DNA of 6,003 nt from Accumulibacter sp. Its GTDB lineage: Bacteria > Pseudomonadota > Gammaproteobacteria > Burkholderiales > Rhodocyclaceae. Below the pieces are notes generated by a model, which saw nothing but the letters and a program-made list of their open reading frames with translations, made no database searches and was not told the origin of the DNA. The DNA is taken from positions 1 through 6,003 of the forward strand of contig JAIRZC010000050.1 of assembly GCA_031267455.1 (NCBI GenBank), read 5' to 3'. Shown piece by piece: positions 1-6,003 of the stretch. The translations under genes were made by a program, and so were the position numbers. Every line of letters starts with the position of its first letter. The stretch's first letter is position 1.

Positions 1-1829
1 GTATCGACGCTGATCACGAGATCGAGATTCGCGATGATCGCCGCTGTATCCGCGAAGTCCTTCACATCCGGCATCGGGTCGAAAATTTTTTCGGAAAATC
101 CTTCGTCCCGGATATGTTCGCCCGCATCGCCCTTGGGCAGCCTTTGCAGCGAAATCCATGAAATCCCCGGAATTTCGAAGAGCGGCGCGAGTTGCGCGAG
201 TGTCATGTTCCGCCAGCCCGCCGCGCGATAGTGCTCGCTGCCCGACCAGACGATGCCGACTCTTTTCCCGTCGGAGGTGGGGAGCCGCGCGCCCCATTTC
301 GAGACGAAAGCCTCGGGAAGTTCCAGGTAAGGCGTGTCGGTCGGGATGCTCATCTTCGTTCCGCCCGCATACATCGGGAGCGAGAGCAGGGGAACGAAGA
401 AATCCCACGCCTCGTCGTGTGTGTCGAAGTTCAAAAGAAGCAAGACGCCGTATTTTGCCGCAATGCCCGAAAACAGGCGAAACATCAAAAAATTACACAT
501 GTAGGAAAGGCGCGCATCCGGATAGCGCGTCCGCAGAACAGAAAAATAGCGGACGAACTGGATGTGGTCGCCAAAACCCTGCTCGGGAACGATCAGAAGG
601 TGTTTCTCGCCGAGCGCCTCGCCGCTCCACTTTGGGCAGGTGAGTTTCGCATGCTGGGGGTGGATGCCTTTGTTCTCCGCTGCCCGCAGGGCGTGGCGCT
701 CTTCATATTCCACCCAACCCGACTCGAAGTCGCCGAGCGAAAGCCGCATCAGGCCTTGATTGAATTTCGTCTGTGGTAAATCCGGGGCGGCCAGAAGCGC
801 TTTCTGGAACGCTTCGTCGGCTTCATCGAAACGGTGCTCGGAATAAAAAATCAGGGCCAGGTTATTCCAGGCCGACGACAAGCCTGGATCGATTTCGAGC
901 GCGCGCTGGAAGCACGCGCGCGCCGCGTCTCTTTTGTTTTTCCTGCTATGGCAGTTGCCGAGATTGATGTACGCCGGAGCGTTTTGGGGATCGACTTCGA
1001 TTGCGCGCAAAAACTTCGCGGCCGCGCCCGAAAAATCGCCTTCCTTTTCGAGAAGTATACCGAGGCAGTTGTACGCCGCGCCGATCATCGGGTCGATTTC
1101 AATGGCTTTTTCAAACAGCCGCCGCGCTTTTTTTAATTCGCCTTTCTCCAGCATCAGTTCGCCTGCGTGGCAATTGGCCAGAGCGTTTTCCGGATCGATT
1201 TTTCCCGACGTGAAAAAAACTTCAAACGCCTCATCTCGCTTTCCAGCGTGAAAAAGCGCCGATCCCAAGCCGAGATGCATGTCCGGAGTATCGAGTCCGC
1301 GCTCGATCGCTTTTGAAAACACGTCGACCGCTTTGTCGTAGCGCTTTTCGGCTATAAGGATTTCACCGCGCAGCCGGGGCATTTCGGAAAACTCCGGAGA
1401 CGCTTTTTCAAGCGCGTCGAGTTCTCTCCAGGCCGCGTCCGTTTTCTCCTGGCGCGCAAGAGCAAGCGTCAGGTTGAACGCCGCATCGATGCTGCCCGGG
1501 TCGAGAACTTTTGCCATCCGGTACGCGGCTTCGGCGTCAGGCCAGCGATTCATCTCGGCGAACATCGCGCCAAGGTCGTTATGGTACGCGGCCCGCATCG
1601 GGTTTAACTTCAGCGCGCCTTCGATCAGGGTGGCCGCTTCTTCGACGCGCCCTTGTTTATAGACGGTTTGGCCCAGAAAACGCAGAATGTGTTCGTCGGT
1701 CGGAGCAGCGTCGCGGATTTTGCGCGCGAGCTGTTCGGCTTGCGCGAATTCGCCCGACTCAAAGAGCGATACAGCGTATTTCAAAGCGCCCAACCGTCCG
1801 CCGGGCGAATTAAAGTCGCAAGTTTGCAT
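1..1829 (-). CDS. TPR-repeat glycosyltransferase family protein (3' end beyond window)
   Basis: The minus-strand frame from ATG 1829-1827 is free of stops to the window edge (609 complete codons), so the gene is C-terminally incomplete. An in-frame TGA at 1874-1872 makes this the first available ATG. GGAG lies 11 bases upstream of it. Residues about 14-375 form roughly 11 tetratricopeptide repeats of the usual 34-residue pattern, for example LG..L...G....A...F.+A.EIDP in the units around 220-330. After a GW.EYEER linker near residue 370 comes a GT-B-like domain. It shows PEQGFGD (415-421) followed by IQFVRY, then GIVWSG (525-530), and ends in DFADTAAIIANLDLVISVD (591-609). This is the signature of proteins named tetratricopeptide repeat-containing glycosyltransferase family protein, related to GT9/OGT-like enzymes. 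The donor sugar and acceptor cannot be read from the sequence. Protein or cell-surface glycan glycosylation is only an inference. It has no evident functional link to the divergent cob operon. Confidence 0.88.
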   Translation of the reverse strand, partial: MQTCDFNSPGGRLGALKYAVSLFESGEFAQAEQLARKIRDAAPTDEHILRFLGQTVYKQGRVEEAATLIEGALKLNPMRAAYHNDLGAMFAEMNRWPDAEAAYRMAKVLDPGSIDAAFNLTLALARQEKTDAAWRELDALEKASPEFSEMPRLRGEILIAEKRYDKAVDVFSKAIERGLDTPDMHLGLGSALFHAGKRDEAFEVFFTSGKIDPENALANCHAGELMLEKGELKKARRLFEKAIEIDPMIGAAYNCLGILLEKEGDFSGAAAKFLRAIEVDPQNAPAYINLGNCHSRKNKRDAARACFQRALEIDPGLSSAWNNLALIFYSEHRFDEADEAFQKALLAAPDLPQTKFNQGLMRLSLGDFESGWVEYEERHALRAAENKGIHPQHAKLTCPKWSGEALGEKHLLIVPEQGFGDHIQFVRYFSVLRTRYPDARLSYMCNFLMFRLFSGIAAKYGVLLLLNFDTHDEAWDFFVPLLSLPMYAGGTKMSIPTDTPYLELPEAFVSKWGARLPTSDGKRVGIVWSGSEHYRAAGWRNMTLAQLAPLFEIPGISWISLQRLPKGDAGEHIRDEGFSEKIFDPMPDVKDFADTAAIIANLDLVISVD

Positions 1830-1865
1830 GCCGGTCTTTTCTCCAGAAAAAAAACATCCCAACCG

Positions 1866-1878
1866 ATTGTTTCACAAT
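1866..1878. repeat. 13-bp perfect inverted repeat (ATTGT-TTC-ACAAT), possible operator
   Basis: ATTGT and its exact reverse complement ACAAT flank a 3-base spacer. It lies in an AT-rich patch 37 bases upstream of the TPR-glycosyltransferase start, where a repressor or activator of that gene could bind. The arms are only 5 bp, so chance occurrence is quite possible. No regulator is assigned. Confidence 0.25.
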
Positions 1879-2004
1879 TTCCTCTTCGTCATTCCCAGGG
1901 GGAAATGTTCCGCAGGTGGTATTTACGGGCAGGGCGGTTTCCACGGGTAAGCGCGTTTCCCCGGAGCGAACGAGGCCGCGTTTCGATTCGCAAGCCGCAG
2001 GCCG

Positions 2005-2010
2005 TATAAT
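2005..2010 (+). promoter_or_regulatory. Candidate -10 element of the cob operon promoter
   Basis: A perfect TATAAT sits 26 bases upstream of the cobT1 ATG. With usual spacing, transcription would start near 2016-2018 and leave a leader of only about 20 bases. The expected -35 position (about 1981-1988) has only a weak TTCGAT, so either an activator is needed or this is a chance match. A leader this short would leave no room for a riboswitch. Confidence 0.35.
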
Positions 2011-2036
2011 CCAAGATTTGCCAGGATGAAAGTTTC

Positions 2037-3089
2037 ATGTCGTTGAAGTTCACTATTCACGCAGTCGATCATACCATTGACGCCGCATTGCGGGACAAGG
2101 TCGATAACAAGACCAAGCCGATCGGTTCGCTCGGCCGCCTTGAGGAAATCGCGATCCGGATCGGGGGAATTCAGCAAACTCTTTCGCCGACGCTTTCCAA
2201 CCCCCATATGCTGATTTTCGCGGGCGACCACGGCGCGGCCGCCGCAGGCATCTCGGTCTATCCGCAGGACGTGAGTTGGCAAATGGTCGAGAATTATCTG
2301 CGCGGCGGCGCGGGGGCCAATGTTTTTTCTCGTCAGCATGGCCTTGCGATGCTCGTCATCGACGCGGGGATCGCGCATGATTTTGGAAAGCGCGACGGCA
2401 TGATCGATGCGAAGATCGCGCCGTCGGGAACCCGGAACTATCTCGTCGAACCGGCGATGACGCGCGCGCAATGCGAAACGGCGCTCCTGCGCGGCGCGGA
2501 CTTTGCGCGCGGGGCGATTCGGCGCGGCTGCAACATCATGGGATTGGGCGAGAAGGGGATAGGAAATACGGGGTCATCGTCGCTGATCACGCACTTATTG
2601 ACCGGCGCGCCGCTCGTCGAATGCGTGGGTCGGGGGACGGGCCTCAACGACGCTGATCTTGCGCGCAAGCGTTGCCTGATGCAACAGGCGCTTGACCGCG
2701 CAAAACTTCCTGAGGACGCGGATGTCATGACGATTCTGACCGAATTCGGCGGATTCGAGATCGTGATGATGGTCGGCGCCTACCTGGCCGCCGCCGAGGC
2801 CGGGATCACGATCCTTTCCGACGGCGTCATCGCGACTTCGGCGCTTTTGGCCGCGTCGCGGATCGAAGCGAGGGTGCTCGATTATGTCATATTCACCCAT
2901 TATTCCGCCGAGTCCGGGCATGCCGCGCAGTTGCGCGCGCTCGGAGCGAAGCCCCTTCTCGACCTCGGCCTTCGACTCGGCGAGGGGACGGGAGCGATGG
3001 TCGCCTATCCGCTGATCGTTTCATCGGTGCTCCTGATCAACGAAATGGAGACATTCGACTCGGCAGGCGTCTGCAGAGGCGTACGCTAA
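2037..3089 (+). CDS. cobT: CobT-family lower-ligand base phosphoribosyltransferase, copy 1
   Basis: This is nicotinate-nucleotide:5,6-dimethylbenzimidazole phosphoribosyltransferase (EC 2.4.2.21 family). It transfers phosphoribose from nicotinate mononucleotide to the lower-ligand base, giving the alpha-riboside phosphate used by CobS, and is cytosolic. The 350 residues match the family length of about 350. Motifs in order are KPIGSLGRLE (27-36), GDHGA (63-67), QMVEN (82-86), GEKGIGNT (171-178), GRGTGL (198-203), EFGGFE (236-241) and GEGTGA (315-320). Glu316 aligns with the catalytic Glu317 of Salmonella CobT and Glu172 with Glu174. An in-frame TAA at 2007-2009 and AGGA at 2023-2026 (10 bases before the ATG) fix the start. 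It is first in the operon, 11 bases before cobS1. It is about 61% identical to copy 2 over 331 ungapped residues. Oddities are Lys173, where copy 2 and my recollection of the family have Met, and Tyr75 where copy 2 has Ala. The base it activates is unknown. An ArsA/ArsB-like phenol-activating role is possible but unproven. Confidence 0.93.
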   Translation: MSLKFTIHAVDHTIDAALRDKVDNKTKPIGSLGRLEEIAIRIGGIQQTLSPTLSNPHMLIFAGDHGAAAAGISVYPQDVSWQMVENYLRGGAGANVFSRQHGLAMLVIDAGIAHDFGKRDGMIDAKIAPSGTRNYLVEPAMTRAQCETALLRGADFARGAIRRGCNIMGLGEKGIGNTGSSSLITHLLTGAPLVECVGRGTGLNDADLARKRCLMQQALDRAKLPEDADVMTILTEFGGFEIVMMVGAYLAAAEAGITILSDGVIATSALLAASRIEARVLDYVIFTHYSAESGHAAQLRALGAKPLLDLGLRLGEGTGAMVAYPLIVSSVLLINEMETFDSAGVCRGVR

Positions 3090-3090
3090 A

Positions 3091-3095
3091 AGGAG
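3091..3095 (+). promoter_or_regulatory. Shine-Dalgarno site of cobS1
   Basis: AGGAG lies 5 bases before the ATG at 3101 and 14 before a second in-frame ATG at 3110. Spacing favours the first ATG, giving a start of MSFMAEL. It follows the cobT1 TAA (3087-3089) almost directly, which suits tight operon translation. Confidence 0.7.
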
Positions 3096-3100
3096 CCTGC

Positions 3101-3853
3101 ATGTCGTTTATGGCCGAACTCGAAATCTTCGTCGCCGCGATCCGGTTTTTCACCCGCTTGCCGGTTCCCGGCCCATGGGGTTTCGGTAGCGCGCCGCTCG
3201 AGCGCGCGATTCGTTACTATCCCGCAGTCGGGATGATCGTCGGCGCTCTCGGCGCGATCGTCTTTTTCCTCGCGTCGATTTTCTGGACGAAACCGGTGGC
3301 CGTTTTCGCGGCGCTTACGGCAATCATCTATACCACCGGCGCGATCCACGAAGATGGCTGGACCGATACGGTCGACGGCTTCGGCGGCGGCTGGACGAAG
3401 GAGAAAATCCTCGAAATCATGAAGGATTCGCACGTCGGAAGTTTTGGCGTAACCGCTCTGACGATTCTTTTGCTCGGGCGCTTTCTCGCGCTGGTCGAAA
3501 TGGATCTCGCGCGGATCCCGGTGGCCTTGATCGCGGGTAACGCGTTTTCGAGGCTCTGCGCCGCTTTCGTCATCGGCGCGCTCGACTACGCGCGCGCCGA
3601 TGGGAAGGCCAAGCCTTTCAGCAACGCTCTGGGGTGCAGGGAGAAAATTTTCATCACGCTCAGTATCGCGTGGTTCCTTCTCATTTTCATCCGTTTTGGG
3701 CAGCTGCTTTCCGGCGTCGTCCTCGGCGCGGCGGGCGCGCTGTGGCTTGCGCGAATGTTCAGGCGGCGGATCGGCGGCTACACCGGCGATTGCATCGGAG
3801 CGGTCCAGCAGATCTCGGAAGTCCTCTTCTATTTCGGTTTGCTTTTCTCATGA
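3101..3853 (+). CDS. cobS: CobS adenosylcobinamide-GDP ribazoletransferase, copy 1
   Basis: CobS (EC 2.7.8.26) is the membrane enzyme that condenses adenosylcobinamide-GDP with alpha-ribazole or its phosphate, completing the cobamide nucleotide loop and releasing GMP. The 250 residues fit the family. An N-terminal [11 protein letters not shown] (13-23) is the usual CobS opening. A metal/nucleotide-binding loop [16 protein letters not shown] spans 83-98 with Asp85, Asp89 and Asp92, followed by TKEK, LEIMKDS (104-110) and GSFG. Near the C-terminus are [10 protein letters not shown] (221-230) and GAVQQ.SE. Hydrophobic segments at about 38-60, 64-80, 113-131, 138-160, 184-217 and 233-250 agree with a polytopic inner-membrane protein. 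It lies between the two cobT copies; its TGA (3851-3853) is 13 bases from the cobT2 ATG. It is about 52% identical to CobS2 over the aligned core. Family assignment is secure; the particular cobamide made is not known. Confidence 0.94.
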   Translation: MSFMAELEIFVAAIRFFTRLPVPGPWGFGSAPLERAIRYYPAVGMIVGALGAIVFFLASIFWTKPVAVFAALTAIIYTTGAIHEDGWTDTVDGFGGGWTKEKILEIMKDSHVGSFGVTALTILLLGRFLALVEMDLARIPVALIAGNAFSRLCAAFVIGALDYARADGKAKPFSNALGCREKIFITLSIAWFLLIFIRFGQLLSGVVLGAAGALWLARMFRRRIGGYTGDCIGAVQQISEVLFYFGLLFS

Positions 3854-3866
3854 TTTGGAATCTCGT

Positions 3867-4913
3867 ATGGAATTCGATATCTCCTTGTTGAGCAGGGCGC
3901 TCGACGCCGAGTTGCAGCGCAGGATCGACGGCAAGGCGAAACCGCTTGGGTCGCTCGGCCAGATCGAATGCACCGCCCTGCGGATCGGACGTATCCAGCA
4001 GACGTTGAAACCGGAACTTTCCACGCCGCGCTTCATCGTTTTTGCCGCCGATCATGGGGCCTCGGTCGCCGGTATCTCCGCCGCGCCGAGGGACGTGACT
4101 TGGCAGATGGTCGAAAATTTCCTTTCGGGCGGCGCGGCGATCAATGTTTTCGCGCGAGCGAACGGGATACCCCTTTGCCTCGTCGATGCTGGCGTCGCGC
4201 ACGAATTCGGCCCGCGCGAAAATCTTGTCGATGCGAAAATCAATCCAGCGGGAACGCGGAATTACCTCGAAGAGCCCGCGATGACGGCGACCGAATGCGA
4301 AGCGGCGATCGAATGGGGCGCAAACATCGCCCGGGGTCTCGTCGAGGCCGGCTGCCGTTTCATGGGGTTCGGCGAGATGGGGATAGGCAATACGGCGTCG
4401 GCTTCGCTGATTACGCATTGCCTGATCGGAACTCCGCTCGACGAGTGCGTCGGTCGTGGAACCGGACTCGACGACGCCGGGCTGGCGCGAACGCGCGAAT
4501 TGCTCGCGAGCGCCGTTCGGCGCGCGAATCTTACGCCGGACGCTGACGTGAAAGCGGTCTTGCGCGAATTCGGCGGTTTTGAAATCGTAATGATGACGGG
4601 CGCGATGCTCGCCGCGGCCGAGCGCGGCGCTACCTTACTCATCGACGGATTCATCGCGACAGCATCGCTGTTGGCCGCATCGCGCATCGCGCCGGCGATT
4701 TGCGACTACTGTATTTTCGCCCATCACTCGGCTGAACCCGGGCATGCGAGCCAGCTTGCCGCGCTTGGCGCGGAGGCCTTGATTGATATGGGAATGCGTC
4801 TCGGCGAAGGCACGGGCGCGGCGCTCGCCTGGCCGCTCGTGCAAGCGGCTGTTGCCATGCTCGATGAGATGGCGAGCTTCGAATCGGCGGGTGTCGCAAT
4901 GTCGGATAAATGA
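3867..4913 (+). CDS. cobT: CobT-family lower-ligand base phosphoribosyltransferase, copy 2
   Basis: This second intact CobT has 348 residues and the same reaction class as copy 1: activation of a lower-ligand base with nicotinate mononucleotide. Motifs are [10 protein letters not shown] (25-34), ADHGA (61-65), QMVEN (80-84), GEMGIGNT (169-176), GRGTGL (196-201), EFGGFE (234-239) and GEGTGA (313-318). Glu314 and Glu170 align with Salmonella Glu317 and Glu174, so catalysis should be retained. The frame stays open upstream into cobS1, but ATG 3867 gives the same N-terminal length as copy 1 and a 13-base gap after cobS1. The Shine-Dalgarno is weak (GGA 3857-3859), suggesting coupling to cobS1 translation. 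It aligns with copy 1 without gaps over 331 residues. Relative to copy 1 it has Met171 (not Lys) in the GE.GIGNT motif and Ala73 (not Tyr) just after GIS. It may use a different base, form a heterodimer with copy 1, or be redundant; the sequence cannot decide. Confidence 0.92.
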   Translation: MEFDISLLSRALDAELQRRIDGKAKPLGSLGQIECTALRIGRIQQTLKPELSTPRFIVFAADHGASVAGISAAPRDVTWQMVENFLSGGAAINVFARANGIPLCLVDAGVAHEFGPRENLVDAKINPAGTRNYLEEPAMTATECEAAIEWGANIARGLVEAGCRFMGFGEMGIGNTASASLITHCLIGTPLDECVGRGTGLDDAGLARTRELLASAVRRANLTPDADVKAVLREFGGFEIVMMTGAMLAAAERGATLLIDGFIATASLLAASRIAPAICDYCIFAHHSAEPGHASQLAALGAEALIDMGMRLGEGTGAALAWPLVQAAVAMLDEMASFESAGVAMSDK

Positions 4914-4951
4914 CAGCGTTTCAGCAGATCTTCGAGTGGGGGAAATAGAGG

Positions 4952-5713
4952 ATGCGCGTATCGCTTCGTGAGGAGGTTGTCCATTTCTTCGGCGCGATCC
5001 GTTTTTTTACGTGTCTTCCGGTTCCAGCGCGGATAGGGCACGGCGCCGAGGGTCTCGAACGCGCGATGCGCTATTTTCCGGTGATCGGCCTCATCATTGG
5101 GGCGCTTTCCGCGATTTTTTTCAGCGCCCTCTCGTCCTTTTGGCCGAAATCCCTGGCGCTCCTGGCATCGATGGCCTTGACCGCCCTGCTCACGGGGGGG
5201 TTCCACGAAGACGGCTGGGGCGACATGGTCGACGGTTTTGGCAGTGCATGGACGAAAGAGAAAACTCTCGAGATCATGAAAGATTCGCGCCTCGGAAGCT
5301 TCGGCGTTCTCGCCCTGACGCTCATGCTCGCCGCCCGGTTTTTCATTGTGTACGACCTTCCGATTTCCCGGATTCCGTCCGCGATGATTGCCGGACCTGC
5401 GTTCTCACGCCTTTGCGCGGTGCTCGTACAGCATTCGATGACGTACACGCGCCTCGACGGAAAAGCCAGGCTGCTTTCCGTGCCCGTCGGGTGGAACGGG
5501 CTTGTTTTCGCCGCGATGGCCGCTTTTTTACCGCTCTTTTTGCTGTTTTTCCGCCCGGCATTTCTCGCCGTCGTTTTCGCGCTCATGGCGGTTTTCTGGC
5601 TCACGCGCCTTTTCAAACGCCGCATCGGCGGCTATACCGGTGACTGTCTCGGCGCGGTACAACAATTTTCCGAAGCGGCCTTTTATCTCGGTCTTTCATG
5701 CGAGTCTTCCTGA
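4952..5713 (+). CDS. cobS: CobS adenosylcobinamide-GDP ribazoletransferase, copy 2
   Basis: This second CobS, 253 residues, is the partner of cobT2 in the duplicated module. AIRFFTCLPVP (15-25) opens the protein. The active-site loop HEDGWGDMVDGFGSAW spans 85-100 and keeps Asp87, Asp91 and Asp94. TKEK, LEIMKDS (106-112), GSFG, AGPAFSRLCA and RRIGGYTGD (223-231) follow. Hydrophobic stretches at about 42-63, 66-82, 117-134, 184-216 and 232-250 make it polytopic. An in-frame TAG at 4946-4948 means ATG 4952 is the first possible start. GGGGG at 4938-4942 is a suitable Shine-Dalgarno 9 bases upstream. The 38-base gap after cobT2 shows no hairpin. It differs from CobS1 in the glycine-rich loop, with GSA in place of GGG. 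The 3' end overlaps cobC by 16 bases. It probably has the same reaction as CobS1; any specificity difference is conjecture. Confidence 0.93.
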   Translation: MRVSLREEVVHFFGAIRFFTCLPVPARIGHGAEGLERAMRYFPVIGLIIGALSAIFFSALSSFWPKSLALLASMALTALLTGGFHEDGWGDMVDGFGSAWTKEKTLEIMKDSRLGSFGVLALTLMLAARFFIVYDLPISRIPSAMIAGPAFSRLCAVLVQHSMTYTRLDGKARLLSVPVGWNGLVFAAMAAFLPLFLLFFRPAFLAVVFALMAVFWLTRLFKRRIGGYTGDCLGAVQQFSEAAFYLGLSCESS

Positions 5714-6003
5714 TTCGCCATCCCCGGCCACTGATTGATCCCGGAGTCTGTTATGGGCGGCTTGATATCGAGTGCGAAGACCCGAGTCCTGTCGCTAAAA
5801 AACTCAAAGACATTCTTCCAGAGGGCGCGCCGGTTTTTTCGAGTCCGCTGCGTCGCGCGCTGCGGCTCGCCACGGCGATTTCACCTGAAGTGCGCGTCGA
5901 TGCGCGGCTTGCCGAAATCGATTTCGGCGCGTGGGAAGGAAAGCGCTGGGATTCGATCGACCCGGAATTGCTCGACGCCTGGGCGAAAGACATCCTCGGT
6001 TTC
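5698..6003 (+). CDS. cobC: CobC-like alpha-ribazole phosphatase, histidine phosphatase family (partial)
   Basis: The first 102 codons of a histidine-phosphatase gene run off the right edge; the family is usually about 190-200 residues. It opens with LIRHPRP (5-11), where Arg7 and His8 form the RH pair carrying the phospho-accepting histidine. CYGRLDI (18-24), SSPLRRAL (48-55, phosphate-contact Arg52) and LAEIDFGAWEG (71-81, likely acid Glu73) follow. The second catalytic His would lie outside the window. The RHP.P plus CYGRLD pattern and the position behind cobS point to CobC, which dephosphorylates alpha-ribazole 5'-phosphate or the adenosylcobamide 5'-phosphate made by CobS. The ATG at 5698 lies inside the end of cobS2 with no evident Shine-Dalgarno, so it is probably translated by coupling. 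A generic phosphoglycerate-mutase-like phosphatase is the alternative, made less likely by context. Confidence 0.87.
   Translation, partial: MRVFLIRHPRPLIDPGVCYGRLDIECEDPSPVAKKLKDILPEGAPVFSSPLRRALRLATAISPEVRVDARLAEIDFGAWEGKRWDSIDPELLDAWAKDILGF

Larger units (their letters stand above)
1830..2036. other. Divergent intergenic region between TPR-glycosyltransferase and cob operon
   Basis: This 207-base stretch separates two divergent genes and should hold both promoters. Visible elements are a TATAAT at 2005-2010 facing cobT1, an AGGA Shine-Dalgarno at 2023-2026, a 13-bp palindrome at 1866-1878, and a shorter GGAA-ATG-TTCC palindrome at 1901-1911. I saw no convincing minus-strand promoter. I also saw no cobalamin-riboswitch B12 box or adenosylcobalamin-type leader, although such leaders are common upstream of cob genes. 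No coding frame here looks real. Confidence 0.6.

Noticed and set aside
34..2009. Several plus-strand open frames of 60-195 codons
   Set aside because: Those up to about 1813 are opposite strand to the clear TPR-glycosyltransferase frame. Those reaching 2009 run into the intergenic region. All have low-complexity, Arg/Ser-rich translations typical of shadow frames.
1923..2471. Minus-strand open frame of 182 codons opposite cobT1, with a similar 219-codon frame at 3759-4418 opposite cobT2
   Set aside because: Both are antisense shadows of GC-rich cobT. They lie at corresponding places because the genes are paralogous. Their translations are Arg/Asp-rich and resemble no family.
3110..3112. Alternative cobS1 start at the second ATG
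   Set aside because: The AGGAG at 3091-3095 is 5 bases from ATG 3101 but 14 from this one.
3600..3866. In-frame 89-codon upstream extension of cobT2, giving a 437-residue protein
   Set aside because: It lies wholly within cobS1 in another frame, has no CobT homology, and would make the protein far longer than the family. ATG 3867 matches the N-terminus length of copy 1.
4914..4951. Possible terminator or internal promoter between cobT2 and cobS2
   Set aside because: The 38 bases contain no hairpin followed by a T-run and no convincing -35/-10 pair. They hold only the G-rich ribosome-binding region of cobS2.
2037..5713. Assembly or sequencing duplication artefact
   Set aside because: The two units differ in roughly 40-50% of residues while keeping all frames and motifs, which an artefact cannot produce.

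Overview
The window is GC-rich and gene-dense and reads like a bacterial chromosome. It holds two divergently transcribed blocks. No mobile element, RNA gene or CRISPR array was seen. The cobamide genes use motif variants (HEDGW, DGFG, WTKEK and LEIMKDS in CobS; GIGNT followed by S/A-rich residues and LITH in CobT) that I associate, from memory, with Bacteroidetes and some proteobacterial families rather than with typical alphaproteobacteria. The taxonomic assignment is therefore open: a Gram-negative-type bacterium is likely, the phylum is not determined.

Left block (1-1829, minus strand): one long reading frame, stop-free over 609 codons and running off the left edge. It encodes about 11 tetratricopeptide repeats followed by a GT-B-like glycosyltransferase domain. 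It is the 5' part of a TPR-glycosyltransferase gene.

A 207-bp divergent intergenic region (1830-2036) carries a perfect TATAAT, a Shine-Dalgarno sequence for the first cob gene and a 13-bp palindrome. No recognisable cobalamin riboswitch was found.

Right block (2037-6003, plus strand): a tight operon for nucleotide-loop assembly, the last stage of cobamide (vitamin B12-type) biosynthesis, in the order cobT1-cobS1-cobT2-cobS2-cobC (partial). CobT activates the lower-ligand base to its alpha-riboside phosphate. CobS joins that product to adenosylcobinamide-GDP in the membrane. CobC removes the 5'-phosphate. The striking point is that the whole cobT-cobS pair is present twice in direct tandem. 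The CobT copies are about 61% identical and the CobS copies about 52% identical, both counted by hand. All four genes look intact and keep their family catalytic motifs, so this is an old, maintained duplication and not an assembly artefact. The copies differ near predicted ligand-contact positions. Two lower-ligand pathways, or a heteromeric CobT like Sporomusa ArsAB, are the hypotheses worth testing.
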